A stretch of DNA of 64,000 bases. It comes from Salinispora pacifica CNR114 (GTDB taxonomy: Bacteria > Actinomycetota > Actinomycetes > Mycobacteriales > Micromonosporaceae). The notes under the pieces are model-generated. The model searched no databases, was not told where the DNA came from, and was given only the letters and a program-made list of their open reading frames with translations. Position 1 is the first letter of the stretch. The number at the start of each line of letters is the position of its first letter. Below are positions 61,760 through 64,000 of this stretch, piece by piece. The translations under genes were made by a program, and so were the position numbers. The stretch is taken from the NCBI RefSeq assembly GCF_000514775.1, contig NZ_AZWO01000001.1, positions 186,001 to 250,000 of the forward strand. The letters are read 5' to 3'.

Positions 61760-62566
61760 ATGCCGGTCGAGACGCAGGCCCGGGAGCTGGACGATCGGGA
61801 CACGCGGCGGCTACACCGTGTGCTGGAGGGGCCGGACTGGGCAGCGGTGCCGTCGGTAGCCGGGGTCTCGGTCGGGCACCTGGGCGGAAGTGAATCTGTC
61901 GGCGAGCGGGTACACGTATCCTCGGCGAGGAAACAGCCGACGCGAGGGGATGTGCGGTTGACCACCGAGAAGACGGACGAGCGCAGGGCCCGCTTCGAGC
62001 GGGATGCGATGCCCTTCGTTGACCAGCTCTACGCAGCCGGCCTACGGATGACCCGCAACCCGGCAGATGCCGAGGACCTGGTCCAGGAGACGTATCTGAA
62101 GGCGTACGCGGCCTTTCACCAGTTCGAGCAGGGCACCAACCTGAAGGCCTGGCTGTATCGAATCCTGACCAATACCTATATCAACTCCTACCGGCGGCGG
62201 CAGCGGCAGCCGATTCAGGCGCCGACCGAGGAGATCACCGACTGGCAGCTTGCCGAGGCCGAGTCGCACACCTCCAGCGGGCTGCGCTCCGCGGAGACGG
62301 AGGCACTGGATCGGTTGCCGGACAGCGACATCAAGCAGGCCCTCCAGCAGCTACCCGAGGAGTTCCGGCTGGCGGTCTACCTCACCGACGTCGAGGGCTT
62401 CTCCTACAAGGAGGTAGCCGAGATCATGGGTACGCCGATCGGCACGGTGATGTCACGCCTGCACCGCGGTCGTCGTAATCTGCGCAAGCTGCTGGAGCAG
62501 TACGCGGCCGAGCGGGGCTTCAGCTCTGCGTCGTCGGCCAAGGGCTCGACCGGCCGGGGGGTGTGA
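61760..62566 (+). CDS. sigR: RNA polymerase sigma factor SigR/SigH
   Basis: ECF sigma factor for thiol-oxidative stress. Region 2 ([17 protein letters not shown]) and region 4 ([27 protein letters not shown]) are clear. Two starts are plausible. ATG 61760, with a strong GAGGGGG, gives 268 residues. TTG 61958, with GAGGGGA at 7 nt (GTG 61952 nearby), gives about 202. Streptomyces SigR also exists as a longer unstable form and a short one, so both may be used. rsrA follows immediately. Confidence 0.92.
   Translation: MPVETQARELDDRDTRRLHRVLEGPDWAAVPSVAGVSVGHLGGSESVGERVHVSSARKQPTRGDVRLTTEKTDERRARFERDAMPFVDQLYAAGLRMTRNPADAEDLVQETYLKAYAAFHQFEQGTNLKAWLYRILTNTYINSYRRRQRQPIQAPTEEITDWQLAEAESHTSSGLRSAETEALDRLPDSDIKQALQQLPEEFRLAVYLTDVEGFSYKEVAEIMGTPIGTVMSRLHRGRRNLRKLLEQYAAERGFSSASSAKGSTGRGV
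61886..61912 (+). promoter_or_regulatory. Candidate SigR autoregulated promoter
   Basis: GGAAGT, then 18 nt, then GTA lies inside the long-form coding region and 46 nt before the short-form start. It approximates the SigR/SigH consensus GGAAT-N18-GTT, with mismatches at the -10. Confidence 0.4.
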
Positions 62567-62567
62567 C

Positions 62568-62855
62568 GTGAGCTGTGGAGAGCCGCACGAGACGGACTGC
62601 CGCGAGGTGTTGGCGGAGGTCTATCTCTACCTGGACCTGGAGTGCGCCGAGGAGCGGCGGAAGCTGATCCGACACCATCTCGACGAGTGCGGGCCATGCC
62701 TGCGCGAATACGGCATCGAGCAGGAGGTTCAGGCGCTCGTGGCCCGTTGCTGCGGTAACGAGACCGCTCCGGACCAGCTTCGCGAGCGGCTTCGCAGCAA
62801 GATCGCCGAACTCGTGGTCTTCGGCAGTAGCGAGTCGCGAGAGTTGGCTGACTGA
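62568..62855 (+). CDS. rsrA: Mycothiol-system anti-sigma factor RsrA
   Basis: 95-residue zinc-binding anti-sigma (ZAS) protein. The HxxxCxxC motif is His37-Cys41-Cys44, with Cys11 as the fourth ligand. Oxidation to a disulfide releases zinc and SigR. GTG 62568 is 1 nt past the sigR stop. Reduction of its partner proteins relies on mycothiol and thioredoxin, linking it to mshB and mycoredoxin. Confidence 0.95.
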   Translation: MSCGEPHETDCREVLAEVYLYLDLECAEERRKLIRHHLDECGPCLREYGIEQEVQALVARCCGNETAPDQLRERLRSKIAELVVFGSSESRELAD

Positions 62856-62874
62856 CCGACCGGGGTGACGCCGC

Positions 62875-62906
62875 GGTGGCCCGGACCGACCTCGGTCCGG
62901 GCCACC
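62875..62906. terminator. Hairpin terminator after sigR-rsrA
   Basis: Perfect 13-bp inverted repeat (62875-62887 with 62894-62906, 6-nt loop), 19 nt after the rsrA stop and also downstream of the convergent bL37 gene. Confidence 0.75.
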
Positions 62907-62952
62907 GTTGTCCCCGCTGGCCGAGCCGGCTGGGCCTGGTCGTGGCGGCGAC

Positions 62953-63027
62953 TCAGGAGTTGGGGCGCTTGCCGTGGTTGGCCGCGCCCTTCTTACGGGC
63001 TTTCTTCTTCCGGGCCCTCTTGGCCAT
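62953..63027 (-). CDS. 50S ribosomal protein bL37
   Basis: 24 residues, MAKRARKKKARKKGAANHGK then RPNS, almost entirely Lys/Arg/Ala. It matches the tiny actinobacterial ribosomal protein bL37 described in mycobacterial ribosome structures. ATG 63027 has a perfect GAGGAGG. It is far too short for normal ORF calling and is transcribed against sigR-rsrA. Confidence 0.88.
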   Translation of the reverse strand: MAKRARKKKARKKGAANHGKRPNS

Positions 63028-63297
63028 GGTGACCTCCTCGTGGTTCGTGGGCGCCGCGGCAGCACGACCGCCGCGACGGGAAAACCGGACGCGTCCGACC
63101 CTAGTGCTGCTGCCGTCGGCCGGCGGGCCCGCCCCGCGGCGCCGCCGTGGCGAGGGCACGCGCGCTGCTTCTCGGGGGTGCTCGGGCGTCCCGGCGCGAA
63201 ACTGGCTGTGGATCGGGTCTTGGCGTGGCCACCCGTCCCGGCCCGGCTCATGATTGGATACGTCGGCAGGACAGTCGCGAGAGAAAGGGCTGTGGAG

Positions 63298-63513
63298 ATG
63301 GCCGAGGAGATCCGCGCCGAGATGGTGGCGAACGTCTGGAAGGTCGTCGCGTCGGCCGGGGACACCGTGTCCGAGGGGGACACGCTGGTGATCCTGGAGT
63401 CGATGAAGATGGAGATCCCGGTCGTCAGCGAGTCCGACGGCGTCGTGCAGGAGCTGGCGGTCAACGAGGGGGACGTGGTGCAGGACGGCGACCTGATCGC
63501 GGTGATCGGTTGA
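63298..63513 (+). CDS. Biotinylated single-domain carrier protein
   Basis: 71 residues forming one biotinyl/lipoyl domain; the biotin Lys is Lys37 in ESMKMEIP. Length and position next to sigR-rsrA match mycobacterial TB7.3. It may serve an acyl-CoA carboxylase. ATG 63298 is preceded by AAAGGGC. Its stop overlaps the next gene by 4 nt. Confidence 0.92.
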   Translation: MAEEIRAEMVANVWKVVASAGDTVSEGDTLVILESMKMEIPVVSESDGVVQELAVNEGDVVQDGDLIAVIG

Positions 63514-64000
63514 GTGTCCTGGTCCGTCCCGTCGAGCCGGCCGACCATGCCGCGGTCGCCCGGCTGACAGTCGCCGCCTACGAGGCGGACGGACAGCTCA
63601 AGGGCGAGCACGGGTACGCGGCTGTGCTCGCCGACGTCCCGGCTCGGGTGGAGCACGGTGAGGTGCTGGTTGCCGTGGACGCCGGCACCGAAGCCGTGCT
63701 CGGTTCGGTCCTCTTCGTGCTGCCCGGTACTCGTTTTGCCGAGCTCTCCGGAGCCGGTGAGGCGGAGTTCCGAATGCTCGCCGTGGACCCGGCAGCGCAG
63801 GGCCGGGGGGTTGGCGCGGCTCTGGTGGAGGCGTGCGTGGCGCGGGCGACCGAGTTGGGCTGTTCGGCGCTGGTGATCTGCATCCGGGATGGCCTCGCCG
63901 CCTCGGCACAGCGGCTCTATCTGCGGCGGGGGTTCATTCGGGCACCGGAGTTGGACTGGTCGCCGGTGGCCGATGTGCTCCTGCGTGGAATGCGGCTCTC
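63510..64000 (+). CDS. GNAT acetyltransferase, cut by window end
   Basis: At least 163 residues, incomplete at the right edge. The acetyl-CoA loop is EFRMLAVDPAAQGRGVGAAL and the terminal part ASAQRLYLRRGFI. TTG 63510 overlaps the carrier-protein stop (TTGA) and continues directly into LSVLVRPVEPADHAAVARLT, the expected GNAT start. Substrate unknown. Confidence 0.85.
   Translation, partial: MSVLVRPVEPADHAAVARLTVAAYEADGQLKGEHGYAAVLADVPARVEHGEVLVAVDAGTEAVLGSVLFVLPGTRFAELSGAGEAEFRMLAVDPAAQGRGVGAALVEACVARATELGCSALVICIRDGLAASAQRLYLRRGFIRAPELDWSPVADVLLRGMRL

Noticed and set aside
1..64000. CRISPR arrays, insertion sequences or prophage
   Set aside because: No regularly spaced repeats with unique spacers, no transposase or integrase motifs, no phage genes.

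Overview
The window is very GC-rich DNA with actinobacterial genes throughout: mycothiol enzymes, WhiB regulators, a SigR/RsrA pair, AdnA/AdnB and UvrD2 helicases, DUF397/XRE pairs and bL37. Gene content and style point to Micromonosporaceae (Salinispora or Micromonospora-like). This is an inference from content, not a database match. I see no insertion sequence, prophage or CRISPR array. It reads as conserved chromosomal core with a few lineage-specific genes.

Layout. 0.1-4 kb: a succinate dehydrogenase operon (sdhC-sdhA-sdhB, minus strand) of the mycobacterial Sdh1 type. 4.2-8.4 kb: an AraC regulator translationally coupled to tldD and tldE, with a divergent VOC protein. 8.5-13.7 kb: an S9 peptidase, the mycothiol enzyme mshB, two small membrane proteins and a GNAT enzyme. 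13.7-19.7 kb: ferredoxin, dapC, tyrA, a SIMPL protein, a P-loop kinase, and convergent/divergent dapD and dapE. 19.7-21.1 kb: two LOG/TIGR00730 proteins. 21.3-32.1 kb: adnA-adnB, then a small membrane protein, an M16 peptidase pair and nudC. 32.3-35.8 kb: an XRE/DUF397 pair, an MFS transporter and mycoredoxin. 35.9-46.3 kb: uvrD2, whiB7 with a leader peptide and attenuator, an ABC1 kinase, an orphan ThiF-like protein, DUF5679, a YgjP-like peptidase, a DUF2342 metalloprotease and a PDZ/Lon-like protease. 46.4-50.8 kb: a UPF0182 membrane protein and two identical initiator tRNA genes bracketing a RibD-like reductase. 50.9-55.3 kb: purC, a PRPP synthetase paralogue, an RsbW-like ATPase, DUF5709 and a GT4 glycosyltransferase. 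55.2-59.4 kb: aroA-rsgA-hisN-DMT transporter on the minus strand. 59.5-64 kb: SRAP peptidase, a second WhiB, a hydrolase, sigR-rsrA, bL37, a biotinyl carrier protein and a GNAT enzyme cut by the window edge.

How the genes fit together. Several belong to thiol-redox and stress control: mshB makes a mycothiol precursor, mycoredoxin uses mycothiol, SigR/RsrA senses disulfide stress, and WhiB7 controls intrinsic antibiotic resistance. dapC, dapD and dapE form most of the succinylase branch to diaminopimelate. The 28-49 kb region resembles the order I recall for the mycobacterial adnAB-nudC-mrx-uvrD2-whiB7-ABC1-DUF2342-PDZ-UPF0182 block, and the 57-63.5 kb region resembles the aroA-SRAP-sigH-rshA-biotinyl protein block.

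Most distinctive signals: (1) a classical attenuator in front of whiB7, with an 84-codon leader ORF, a terminator and a competing antiterminator pairing; (2) three DnaA-box-like 9-mers in about 60 bp far from any dnaA gene; (3) dapD and dapE firing back-to-back from one 10-bp palindromic -10 element; (4) about eighteen genes with a TANNNT-like hexamer 6-8 nt before the start codon, implying widespread leaderless transcription; (5) short tandem duplications at the 3' ends of several genes.
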